Shown one piece after another: positions 36,597 through 44,881 of a DNA stretch of 64,000 nucleotides. A program made the position numbers and the translations under genes. The notes beneath the pieces were generated by a model. The model saw nothing but the letters and a program-made list of their open reading frames with translations, made no database searches and was not told where the DNA came from. How positions within the stretch are numbered: position 1 is the first letter of the stretch; each line of letters starts with the position of its first letter. Source of the DNA: Sphingomonadales bacterium (lineage in GTDB: Bacteria; Pseudomonadota; Alphaproteobacteria; Sphingomonadales; Sphingomonadaceae); NCBI GenBank assembly GCA_004173185.1, contig SEFZ01000022.1:1-64000 (forward strand), given 5' to 3'.

Positions 36597-37817
36597 GTGC
36601 AACAAAAAGCCGAATGGCGGCAGGGATGGCCAGTCGTCATGGGCGCGGCCTTGGCCCTCGGGACAGCCTTGCCGGTTTGGAATTACGTCTCCAGCCTGTT
36701 TGTAGCGCCGCTGACCGCCGAATTCGGCTGGACGCGCGGCCAGCTCGCGAGCGCCTCCGCGTCGGCGTTTCTTGGATCGCTTGCGGCGCCTCTGATCGGC
36801 AAACTTGCTGACGCGGTCGGCTCAAGACCAGTGCTATTGGGAGGTCTGGCCGGATATACAGCCGCGTTTGTAACGCTGGCCTATCAACCTGGGACGCTCG
36901 CTGCCTACACCGTCATCATTATGATGCACACGATGATCGGGATAGCATGCGGCGGCGCGATTTTTTCGCGCGCCGTCGCGGGCTGGTTCGATCGCAGCCG
37001 TGGGCTGGCGCTTGGACTTACAATGACGGGCGTGCCGCTGGCGGCAGCTCTTATCACGCCGGCACTGTCCCACATTATCACATCCTACGGTTGGCAGAAC
37101 GGATTCCTGTTTCTGGCTTCGCTCAGCTTGCTACTCGGTTTCCCCGCTGTATTCCTGATGGTGAAGGATCGTCATCGCATATCGTGCGACAAACACGAGC
37201 AAGTTGATCCCGTTCCGGTCGAAGGCGCTGACTGGCGGCAGATAATTAGAAGTCGCGGCTTTTGGTTACTGGCCTTATCGCTCATTCCGATCAACGCCGC
37301 CGGGACAGGCATTATGAGCGCCATGATGCCAATGCTCACCGATTCCGGGATCAGCCCCGCGCGCGCGGCTACGCTCGTTTCGCTGTTTGCCATCTCGGTG
37401 ATTGTCGCCCGGCTGGCGACGGGCTGGCTTATTGACCGACTCCCTTCTTATGCCGTCGCCGGCGTCGTCGCGTCCATTCCGGCAGTCGGTTGTGCCCTGC
37501 TGGTGTTGCATGAAGGCAATTACATGTTCGCGGCCATCGCGCTTATCCTTATCGGCGTGCAGCAAGGCGCTGAGATAGACCTCGTAGGCTATCTGGTCGC
37601 GAAGCTCTTCGGTCTGCGTAACTATGCTAGTGTCTATGGTGTTTGCGTCGTATTTCTAGGCTTGTCCGGCGCTTTTGGTGTTGCCTGGTTCGGGCAGAGT
37701 TTCGACGCAAACGCCAGCTACCGCATGGCATTGGCGATTTCAGTGCCATGCTATCTTATCGGAGCCGCGCTGCTTCTTGCGCTTCGATCGGACATCCAGC
37801 GGTGTAATGCGGAATAA
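36597..37817 (+). CDS. MFS transporter (monocarboxylate-type)
   Basis: This is a 406-residue, 12-helix facilitator. Typical features are FVAPLTAEFGWTRGQLASAS, LIGKLADAVGSRPVLLGG and RAVAGWFDRSRGLALGLTMT, which together look like oxalate/formate or monocarboxylate porters. GTG 36597 has AGGGGA seven bases upstream and is preferred over a TTG 24 bases earlier. It would move a small organic acid, substrate or product, for the LacI island. It ends the island's rightward operon. Confidence 0.83.
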   Translation: MQQKAEWRQGWPVVMGAALALGTALPVWNYVSSLFVAPLTAEFGWTRGQLASASASAFLGSLAAPLIGKLADAVGSRPVLLGGLAGYTAAFVTLAYQPGTLAAYTVIIMMHTMIGIACGGAIFSRAVAGWFDRSRGLALGLTMTGVPLAAALITPALSHIITSYGWQNGFLFLASLSLLLGFPAVFLMVKDRHRISCDKHEQVDPVPVEGADWRQIIRSRGFWLLALSLIPINAAGTGIMSAMMPMLTDSGISPARAATLVSLFAISVIVARLATGWLIDRLPSYAVAGVVASIPAVGCALLVLHEGNYMFAAIALILIGVQQGAEIDLVGYLVAKLFGLRNYASVYGVCVVFLGLSGAFGVAWFGQSFDANASYRMALAISVPCYLIGAALLLALRSDIQRCNAE

Positions 37818-37842
37818 AAACAACGCTCCAGTACCGCTAGTG

Positions 37843-37944
37843 CCCCATTCGACCAGGGACGGCTCAAGCGCGTTTCCGCCGATTGATCCACTGGGACGAC
37901 TGTTGGCCGGTAGGAGACTGACCGCTTCTGGGAGTCGAATGGGG
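37843..37944. repeat. Inverted repeat flanking a possible dispersed intergenic repeat
   Basis: CCCCATTCGAC at 37843-37853 and its exact inverse GTCGAATGGGG at 37934-37944 bound an 80-base stretch with no gene. The right flank (CTGACCGCTTCTGGGAGTCG) resembles the reverse complement of about 486-505. It could be a remnant of a mobile repeat; no transposase is present. Confidence 0.35.
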
Positions 37945-38052
37945 AATAGCGGACCTTCTTTTTCCGCCGTTTCACTGAGGATGCGGTGCAGCGCCTGCCA
38001 CCAATTCGAACGACTAACAATTGACCGGCCTTTCAGACACGACGCGCAACGC

Positions 38053-38092
38053 GATTGCCTTTATCAGACACATGTGTATGATAAAGGCAATC
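38053..38092. promoter_or_regulatory. 40-bp near-perfect palindrome upstream of M24 peptidase gene
   Basis: GATTGCCTTTATCA (38053-38066) is exactly mirrored by TGATAAAGGCAATC (38079-38092), and the centre ACACATGTGT (38068-38077) is itself a palindrome, so only the pair 38067/38078 mismatches. There is no T run, so it is unlikely to be an intrinsic terminator. A large operator for a dimeric or tetrameric regulator is the best guess; it ends 92 bases before the peptidase gene. Confidence 0.55.
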
Positions 38093-38184
38093 CTCGGTCG
38101 ATCAGAGTTCTTCGGGTCACTTGACGAGGTCTGTGACCACAACCGCCCGTATCGCGCGACACATTGAGACATGGAGTGGCAGAA

Positions 38185-40005
38185 ATGGCCAGCAACAGCA
38201 ATTTGAGCGCCTTGCGGACCGAGCTTTCCCAGTCGGGCGTGGATGGTTTCATTCTCGCCACCGGCGACGAACATATGACCGAATTCCCGGCGACTTATTC
38301 CCAACGCCTCGGCTGGCTCAGCGGCTTTTCAGGATCGACCGCCAGTATAGCCGTCCTGCCTGACAAGGCGGCCATTTTCGTCGACGGCCGCTATACCGAA
38401 TCTGTCCTTCACCAGGTCGATGGCCGCGACTGGACCCACCAGGACATCGCCGTGACGACGATCGGATCGTGGCTCGCCACGAACGCTGCGGGTATGCGGA
38501 TCGGCTACGATCCCAAGCTCTATACCCGGACCGCAATCAGCGCGGTCCGGGATCGACTGGCCGGCAGCGCCGAGCTGGTGCCGTTGCCCGAAAATCCGAT
38601 CGATCCCGTCTGGGCCGAGCAGCCCCCCCGCCCGACCAGTCTGGCGTTCGTGCAGCCCACCGAGCGTTCGGGAAAGAGTTCTGCGGACAAGCGCCGCGAT
38701 GTTGCCGAATGGCTGACTGCCACGGCTGCGGACGCCTTCGTCCTCGTTGCCCTCGACTCGATTGCCTGGCTGCTCAACATCCGGGGCAGCGACATCGACA
38801 TGGTTCCCTTCTGCTACAGTTTCGCGGTCTGCCACAAGGACGGCACGGCCGACCTTTTCGTCGATCCGCGGAAAATCGACGAGACTGTCAGGCAGCATCT
38901 TGGCAACAGCGTTCGCCTCCAGCCTTACGACAGCTTTTACCGGTCGCTGGAAGCGATGGGCGGCAAGACCGTCTCGGTCGATCCCAATTTCACTCCCGAT
39001 GCCATTTTCGCTGCACTCGAAGCGGGGGGAGCGATCGTGCGGACCGACCGCGACCCGACGATGCTTCCGAAAGCGACCAAGAATCCGGTTGAGATCGAAG
39101 GGATGCGGCAAGCGCATATCCGCGACGGCGCAGCGCTCACCCGCTTTCTGCGCTGGTTCGAAAACGAGGCCCCGCACGGTCGGCTCACCGAGCTGTCAGC
39201 GGCGGCGAAGCTCAGCCAGTTCCGACGCGAAACCGATAGATTTTACAGTCTTTCGTTCGAGCCGATTTCCTGTGCCGATGCCAACGCCGCCATGCCGCAT
39301 TATCGCGCCACGCCCGAAACCGATGCGCCAATCGGTCCCGGCAGCATCTATCTCGTCGACTCCGGGGGACAATATCCCGACGGCACGACCGACGTCTGCC
39401 GGACAGTCTCGGTCGGTCCCGCGAGCGCGGTGTTTCGCGACCGGTTCACGCGCGTACTCAAGGGATATATCGCGCTCCAGATCACGACTTTCCCGCCAGG
39501 AACCCTCGGGAGCCGTCTCGACGCGATTGCGCGCGCTCCCATGTGGGAGGCCGGGATCGAATGCGCGCACGGCATCGGGCATGGTGTCGGACATTTCCTC
39601 AATGTGCACGAAGGCCCGGCCTATTTCCTGGCCTACCCTCGTCCCGACGAAGAACCAATTGCAGCTGGAATGATCCTTTCCAACGAGCCTGGCTATTATC
39701 GTCCTGGCGAATATGGAATTCGCACCGAGAACCTGATGGTCGTGGTCGAACGGCCGATCGAAGGCGGCGACCGCGTCATGCTCGGGTTCGAGGCCATATC
39801 GCTTGCCCCTATCGCACTCGACCTTATCGACACCTCCTTGCTCACCGACGTCGAGATCGCCTGGCTGGACGGTTATCATGCCGAGGTGCGGGAATTGCTT
39901 GCTCCGCTGCTCTCGCCGGAAGAGCGGAAATGGCTGGTCGACCGGACCGTTTCCCTTCGCAGTTTCGCTCCGACCGAAATGGCATCTTCGCTCGCCCAGC
40001 CCTGA
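38185..40005 (+). CDS. Xaa-Pro aminopeptidase (M24B)
   Basis: This 606-residue enzyme has a creatinase-type N-terminal domain and a C-terminal pita-bread metallopeptidase domain. Metal ligands are visible: Asp in YLVDSGGQY, Asp in GTTDVCRT, His in AHGIGHGVGHF, Glu in LSNEPGYY, and Glu in GIRTENLMVV. The length matches the long eukaryotic-type aminopeptidase P group. It removes an N-terminal residue before proline in the cytoplasm (no signal peptide). It lies with an S9 peptidase and gamma-glutamyltransferase-like genes, suggesting use of peptides or amide conjugates. Confidence 0.9.
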   Translation: MASNSNLSALRTELSQSGVDGFILATGDEHMTEFPATYSQRLGWLSGFSGSTASIAVLPDKAAIFVDGRYTESVLHQVDGRDWTHQDIAVTTIGSWLATNAAGMRIGYDPKLYTRTAISAVRDRLAGSAELVPLPENPIDPVWAEQPPRPTSLAFVQPTERSGKSSADKRRDVAEWLTATAADAFVLVALDSIAWLLNIRGSDIDMVPFCYSFAVCHKDGTADLFVDPRKIDETVRQHLGNSVRLQPYDSFYRSLEAMGGKTVSVDPNFTPDAIFAALEAGGAIVRTDRDPTMLPKATKNPVEIEGMRQAHIRDGAALTRFLRWFENEAPHGRLTELSAAAKLSQFRRETDRFYSLSFEPISCADANAAMPHYRATPETDAPIGPGSIYLVDSGGQYPDGTTDVCRTVSVGPASAVFRDRFTRVLKGYIALQITTFPPGTLGSRLDAIARAPMWEAGIECAHGIGHGVGHFLNVHEGPAYFLAYPRPDEEPIAAGMILSNEPGYYRPGEYGIRTENLMVVVERPIEGGDRVMLGFEAISLAPIALDLIDTSLLTDVEIAWLDGYHAEVRELLAPLLSPEERKWLVDRTVSLRSFAPTEMASSLAQP

Positions 40006-40451
40006 TCCGCGCAGCGAAGGCGCCGTTCCTTCACAAGCTTGCACGTCGCGGATCATGCCGGGCCGCAAAGGGGGGCCGGAGGTAGCAGCCCGACCCGGCT
40101 CCCCCCCCGCCCCACGGTTGCCCGGCCCGAAACCGGACCATGGCCGCCGGAGCAGCTTGCGATGTGGCAGCGACGCCGCCGGGCGACCGGCTGCCTTGCG
40201 AGGGCGCGATGCGCCCGCGAGCGCGACCGGAGAAGCCGGGCGAGCGACGCCCGACTGCAAGATCGACATCATCGTCACCGCGGCATCCCAGGCTCCAAAG
40301 CGCGCGGCTCCGACGTCCTGGGCGCATCGCAATGTCATGGCACGGCAGCCCGGTCGCGGCCTTCATGTTCCGCGCGGTGTTAGCGTTCCCTGCCATGTCG
40401 ACGTGCCGGCGGCGCGAACCGAGCCTGCCTCGATGCCCGCGGAGACCGCAC
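40006..40451. other. 446-base spacer without a recognisable gene
   Basis: The stretch between the convergent M24 and S9 peptidase genes is very GC-rich with runs of G and C (around 40069-40112). Open frames crossing it have no protein-like pattern. I see no terminator with a T tract and no repeat. Confidence 0.4.
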
Positions 40452-42395
40452 TCACGTCTTGAGATGACGGTCAAGCCAGTCGACAATCCGCGCCGCGCTG
40501 TCGAGATAAGCGGGATAGCCGCGCAGGCTGTGACCGTCCTCGGGATAAATCGCGAGGGCTGTCTCGACTCCGGCCTCGGCCAGTGCTCCGTAGAGTTCGG
40601 TCGCCTGGCTTGTCGGCGTATTCCTGTCCCGGCCGCCTGCGAGAACGAGCGTCGGCGTCGTGGCTCCTCGCGCGGCAAACACCGGACTTCTATCGAAATA
40701 CTGGCCATTCGGTTCGCGCGGCGATCCGTCCAGAAAGGCCTCGTCGAACCAGGGAATCTGCGAGGCGAAATGCTGGCTGTACCAGTTCGAGACCGGCGAG
40801 ATGGGCACCGCAGCTGCGAACCGGTGCGTGCGGGTTACCAGCAGGGCACTCATGAACCCGCCATAGCTTGTTCCGGAGACGGCCACGCGTGCGGGATCGA
40901 CAATCCCCGCTGCGATGAGATGGTCGATCCCCGCCAGATAGTCGTGCACATCCTCGCCGCCCATATCGCCCTGAACCATTTTGGCGAAACTCTGGCCGCG
41001 CCCGCCCGATCCACGCGGATTGGGCAGCAGCAGCGCGTAACCTTTCGCAACCAGCACCGGCCCGGCCCTGAATGTGGCGGCATATCGATTGCGGTGAGCC
41101 GAAACCGGTCCGCCATGAACATCCAGGAGCAACGGCAATCCGGCATTTTCTCCGGCGGGCAGGACGAGCCAGCCGTCGATTTCGAGCCCGTCCCGGCCCC
41201 GCCAGCGCAGGTGCCGCATTTCGCCCGCGATCGCGGGCGGGCGGCCCGGCGCGAGATCAGCAAGGACATGCACTTGATCATTCGACAGGCGGGCAATTGC
41301 GGGCGGCCGGTCATAGCCTTCCACCACTGCGGCCACCGATGCATCGCCGAAAAGGGCAATCTTCGGATACCAGGGACCGAGCGTCAGCGATTGGGACTTC
41401 CAGATTTCGGTCACCGCACCACTTCCGATGTCGACGGTGCCGACGATCGTCTCGGGGCCGCGTAGTCCCGCAAAGACAAGCGTTTCGTCATCGCGCCAGC
41501 GAAGATCGGTGACCTCGGTGCCGCCCAGATCGAGCGAGTGAACCCGGCCCCCTTCGCCGACGAGCGCCGTTCCGCAGACGATGCCGCGGTCGCTGCAGAA
41601 GGCAGCGATGACGGCCCATCGATCGCCCGATGGAGACCCCACGGGAACGCCCACCTGGTCCATCGGTTCGTAGCGTGACCTCTCGCTCCCTTTGTCTGCA
41701 TCGAGAATGCGAACATCGGCTTCGTACCAGCTGCCCTCACCATGATGATCGCTGGCGATGGCGACGATCGCATCATCGCCGAGCCAGCTCGCCTCCCATA
41801 TGTTGACCGGCGGCGCGGAAATGGAGATGGGGCCGGCCTCGGCGCCGGACCAGCGGAAGATTCTCCGCCAGGTGTCCGTCGCATCGCTCGAGGCGACATC
41901 GGGAAGCCAGCGCTCGGCCGGCTTCGCGCCGCGCAGGGTGAACCCGCCTTCAAAGCCCGCGACATCGGCGCCGGGGTCGGCCACGACGATGAGAAGGCTG
42001 CGCCCCCCGGGCGACCAGGCGAGCGCTTCCACTCGTCCGGTCACTGGAAGCACCGCGATCCGGGTTTCGTCGGCTGCCGTGACGATGACGCGCTCGCCCT
42101 CGCCGCTGTCTTCGACATGCGCCGAGCGGCCATCCGCCGCGTTCCGGTAAAGGCGACCGGCGGCGACGACGTCGAGGTCGCCGTTCGCCAGATCGACTTG
42201 ATAGATTGCGTTCGAAGGCCCGTCCTCGAGCGTCCCCTCGAAACACTGACCCGAAAAATGCAGCCGGCGCCCATCGGCTGAGAGGTCGAGATCGGTTGCC
42301 GTCCAGACGAGACCTTCACCGGGCCGAAACAGCGATTCATAGAAAGCCTCGACCGCCAGGGCGGCACGGGACTCGCGAACGTCTTTCTCAATCAT
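40452..42395 (-). CDS. S9-family serine peptidase (acylaminoacyl peptidase-like)
   Basis: This 647-residue protein has an N-terminal beta-propeller-like region and a C-terminal alpha/beta-hydrolase domain with oxyanion segment DVHGGPVSAHRN, catalytic Ser in VAVSGTSYGGFMSALL, Asp in AGGRDRNTPTS and His in YPEDGHSLRGYP. There is no signal peptide. It cleaves short peptides or acylated N termini. The start is ATG 42395 (a GTG one codon earlier is possible). It lies 38 bases after the esterase gene on the same strand, forming a likely two-gene operon. Confidence 0.9.
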   Translation of the reverse strand: MIEKDVRESRAALAVEAFYESLFRPGEGLVWTATDLDLSADGRRLHFSGQCFEGTLEDGPSNAIYQVDLANGDLDVVAAGRLYRNAADGRSAHVEDSGEGERVIVTAADETRIAVLPVTGRVEALAWSPGGRSLLIVVADPGADVAGFEGGFTLRGAKPAERWLPDVASSDATDTWRRIFRWSGAEAGPISISAPPVNIWEASWLGDDAIVAIASDHHGEGSWYEADVRILDADKGSERSRYEPMDQVGVPVGSPSGDRWAVIAAFCSDRGIVCGTALVGEGGRVHSLDLGGTEVTDLRWRDDETLVFAGLRGPETIVGTVDIGSGAVTEIWKSQSLTLGPWYPKIALFGDASVAAVVEGYDRPPAIARLSNDQVHVLADLAPGRPPAIAGEMRHLRWRGRDGLEIDGWLVLPAGENAGLPLLLDVHGGPVSAHRNRYAATFRAGPVLVAKGYALLLPNPRGSGGRGQSFAKMVQGDMGGEDVHDYLAGIDHLIAAGIVDPARVAVSGTSYGGFMSALLVTRTHRFAAAVPISPVSNWYSQHFASQIPWFDEAFLDGSPREPNGQYFDRSPVFAARGATTPTLVLAGGRDRNTPTSQATELYGALAEAGVETALAIYPEDGHSLRGYPAYLDSAARIVDWLDRHLKT

Positions 42396-42433
42396 CACTC
42401 TGGCTCACATTCCGAGGGGTCGAAAGCTTCCGA

Positions 42434-43369
42434 TCAGGGCGCCGCGTCCTGCCTGGCGGCGAGCGCCTCGCGCCAGTCCTGCTTGTCGTTCTGCGGGGAG
42501 AGGAGGAACCGCAGCGCTCGCCGGCTCGCCGCGGCGGTTGCGGATCCATGGGTTTCGCCCGGCACCGAAAAATATTGCGTGTCGACGCCGCGGCGGGCGA
42601 GAACGGTCCGAAGGCGCATGGCATTGCTGTTTATGTTGAAGTCGGCGAACATCGACAACGGCTCTTCCTCGAGTTCCCCCGCCGACAGGAATACGCGGCA
42701 TTGCGCGAGCAACGCGTCTTCCGGAAGATTCTCGACAAGCTGAACCATCGATCCGTCGCCCTGCTGACGCGGCAGGATGCCGTTTTCGTGTGCCTGCGGA
42801 TCGACAAGCATCGGGCTCATCAACGCATAGCCTTGGAAAAGTCCCGGGTCGCTGGTGAGGACATAGGTCGCAAAATGGCCTCCGGCCGACGTGCCGAGAA
42901 GAATGCGGCGCGTCGGATCGATATTGCCGACATGCTTCTCGACTGCGGGGATCACATGGTCTTTCAGCGCCGCGAGGAAGGCATCGGCACCGCCAAACTC
43001 GAAACTGCCGTATGCTCCCGCATCGAATCCGCGCCGCGGACCGCGATAGAAATCGAGGAAGCGCCGTTTGGTTACGAAGGAAAGGTCGCCGGTTTCGTCG
43101 GCATAGCCGATGCCGACGACAACCGCGGGGGCCATATCGCCGCCGAAACTGCCGACGCGTGCGCCCTCGGCAACGGTGCCGAAGAGGTAATCGGCGTCGG
43201 TGGCGTAAACGACCGCGACCTGCGCATCCGGATTCCCACCCACCGCCGGCTGCACCGGACGCGCGATCGAGATACGCAGTGCGACGCCAAGCCTCGGGGG
43301 CTCGATGATCCATGTCTCGACGCCTGGCATGCCAATCGGCGACGGCGTCAATGGGGCGAGAGCTTCCAT
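42434..43369 (-). CDS. Esterase of the Fes/IroE/esterase-D type
   Basis: This 311-residue protein has the alpha/beta-hydrolase fold of Pfam Esterase proteins: nucleophile elbow LLGTSAGGHFATYVL, and a C-terminal His in VPGETHGSATAAAS. The family includes siderophore esterases and S-formylglutathione hydrolase. No signal peptide is seen. ATG 43369 has GGAGA eight bases upstream. It is divergent from an MFS gene, with a CAATAGTG element in between. The substrate is unknown. Confidence 0.85.
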   Translation of the reverse strand: MEALAPLTPSPIGMPGVETWIIEPPRLGVALRISIARPVQPAVGGNPDAQVAVVYATDADYLFGTVAEGARVGSFGGDMAPAVVVGIGYADETGDLSFVTKRRFLDFYRGPRRGFDAGAYGSFEFGGADAFLAALKDHVIPAVEKHVGNIDPTRRILLGTSAGGHFATYVLTSDPGLFQGYALMSPMLVDPQAHENGILPRQQGDGSMVQLVENLPEDALLAQCRVFLSAGELEEEPLSMFADFNINSNAMRLRTVLARRGVDTQYFSVPGETHGSATAAASRRALRFLLSPQNDKQDWREALAARQDAAP

Positions 43370-43441
43370 TCTGTTTTCTCCGCTTGATGTGGAACGGTTC
43401 TGCCCGATCCATCCTGCACACGGCCACTTGTTGCATAACAT

Positions 43442-43450
43442 ACAATAGTG
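43442..43450. promoter_or_regulatory. ACAATAGTG element in esterase/MFS divergent spacer
   Basis: ACAATAGTG followed by CACAATAATC lies between the divergent esterase and MFS genes. The same nonamer core occurs before the second TonB receptor (54184-54195) and, inverted, at the XRE-cupin regulator promoter (54554-54562), so it may be that regulator's binding half-site. Confidence 0.4.
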
Positions 43451-43493
43451 CACAATAATCATCTGCCCCCGAGCGGGTTCCGAGGAGGTGAGC

Positions 43494-44855
43494 ATGACTG
43501 TCGAGCCAGAGGGCATTGCGGAGCACGGCCGATCCAGCCCCATCGCATGGTATGCTCTCGCGGTCCTGATCCTCTCGGTCGTCGTGGGATTTCTCGACCG
43601 CCAGATTCTCGTCCTCGTTGTCGAGCCCATGAAACGCGATATCGGGCTCGACGATCTGCACATCGGCGCCCTTCAGGGTCTGGCCCCCGCCCTGTTCGCC
43701 GTGCTGGCGGGTTTCCCGCTCGCCTGGCTGGCAGATCGCATGGACCGCCGGTGGCTTCTGATAGCGTGCATTCTGTTCTGGTCGGCGGCCACCGCCGCGC
43801 GAGGTTTCGCGGACAACTTCAACGAACTGCTCGTGCTGACGACTGGAATCGCGGTCGGTGAAGCGGCCCTGACTCCTATCATCTACTCGCTCATTCCCGA
43901 TCTGTTCAGCGGAAGGAAACGGGAGATCGCCAATTTCGTTTTCTTCGGTGCGATCGTGACCGGCATGGGCATCGGCCTGATGCTTGGCGGCGCCGTACTC
44001 GGGTCGATCGACGATTTGCGTCCACTGCTGCCCGAGGCCGTTCGAACGATGGAAACGTGGCGCCTCGCCTGCATCGCCGTGGCGGCTCCAGGAGCTCTGG
44101 TCGCGCTTCTGGTGATTCCCGTCCCGGCCAGGCGGACGGCGTGCGATATCGACCCAGAGTGCCCTGGTGAGCGAGGGGCGACGCTTCTGCCTTATCTCCG
44201 CGCAAACATGCCTGCGGTGGCGCTCGTCTTCGGCGGGATCGGCATCTATGGTGCAGCCCTGAGCCTTGCGCTCAGCTGGTTGCCGATCGCAATCATGCGG
44301 GGCCTGGGCGTTCCGGCAGCCGAAGTCGGCGTTCGCTTCGGGGCGATTTTCTCGATCGCCGCCATTCTGGGCCTGTGCCTTGCCGCTGCGACGGCGAGCT
44401 TCTGGCGCAGGAGAGCTCCGGACGCGCATGCCGTGAGAGCAATGAGTTTTGCCATGGGTAGCGCGACAATTCCCATGATTGCGCTCGCCTTCGTAACCGA
44501 TGCCGATCAAGCCTACGCCCTGGGCGGAGCGATCTTGGTGCTGTTCTTTGCGGGCAGCGCGCATTCCCCGACCCTGCTTCAGGACTTGGCGCCGCCGCAG
44601 CTTCGTGCGCGAATATCCGCAATCAGCATGATCATCTATACACTCGGCGCCGCGAGCGCGCCCATGCTCGTCGGTGCCGTGTCAAAAGCGACCGGCGAGC
44701 AACCCGCGATGCTTCTACCCATCGTCGCCGTGCTGGGCGCAAGCGCACTTGTCGCATCCGCGATCGTGCTCCGACTGGCCGAGCGCCCGTTCATCGAAAC
44801 CCGTGGCCGGGTTGCTGGCGCTCCGGTCGAGCCCGCTTTGCCGGCGACTGCCTGA
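43494..44855 (+). CDS. MFS transporter (spinster/hexuronate-type)
   Basis: This is a 453-residue, 12-helix facilitator. The start VVVGFLDRQILVLVVEPMKR, the loop FPLAWLADRMDRRWLL, and AALTPIIYSLIPDLFSGRKR are typical of spinster-like and organic anion carriers common in sphingomonad catabolic clusters. ATG 43494 has GGAGG five bases upstream. A second MFS carrier at 50.4 kb has the same VEPMK motif. The substrate is unknown. Confidence 0.85.
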   Translation: MTVEPEGIAEHGRSSPIAWYALAVLILSVVVGFLDRQILVLVVEPMKRDIGLDDLHIGALQGLAPALFAVLAGFPLAWLADRMDRRWLLIACILFWSAATAARGFADNFNELLVLTTGIAVGEAALTPIIYSLIPDLFSGRKREIANFVFFGAIVTGMGIGLMLGGAVLGSIDDLRPLLPEAVRTMETWRLACIAVAAPGALVALLVIPVPARRTACDIDPECPGERGATLLPYLRANMPAVALVFGGIGIYGAALSLALSWLPIAIMRGLGVPAAEVGVRFGAIFSIAAILGLCLAAATASFWRRRAPDAHAVRAMSFAMGSATIPMIALAFVTDADQAYALGGAILVLFFAGSAHSPTLLQDLAPPQLRARISAISMIIYTLGAASAPMLVGAVSKATGEQPAMLLPIVAVLGASALVASAIVLRLAERPFIETRGRVAGAPVEPALPATA

Positions 44856-44881
44856 CGAAGACGCCAGGGAGACACGACTGT

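Noticed and set aside
42405..44564. 719-codon minus-strand ORF opposite the MFS gene and overlapping the esterase
   Set aside because: Its composition is unlike a protein and it conflicts with two well-supported genes.
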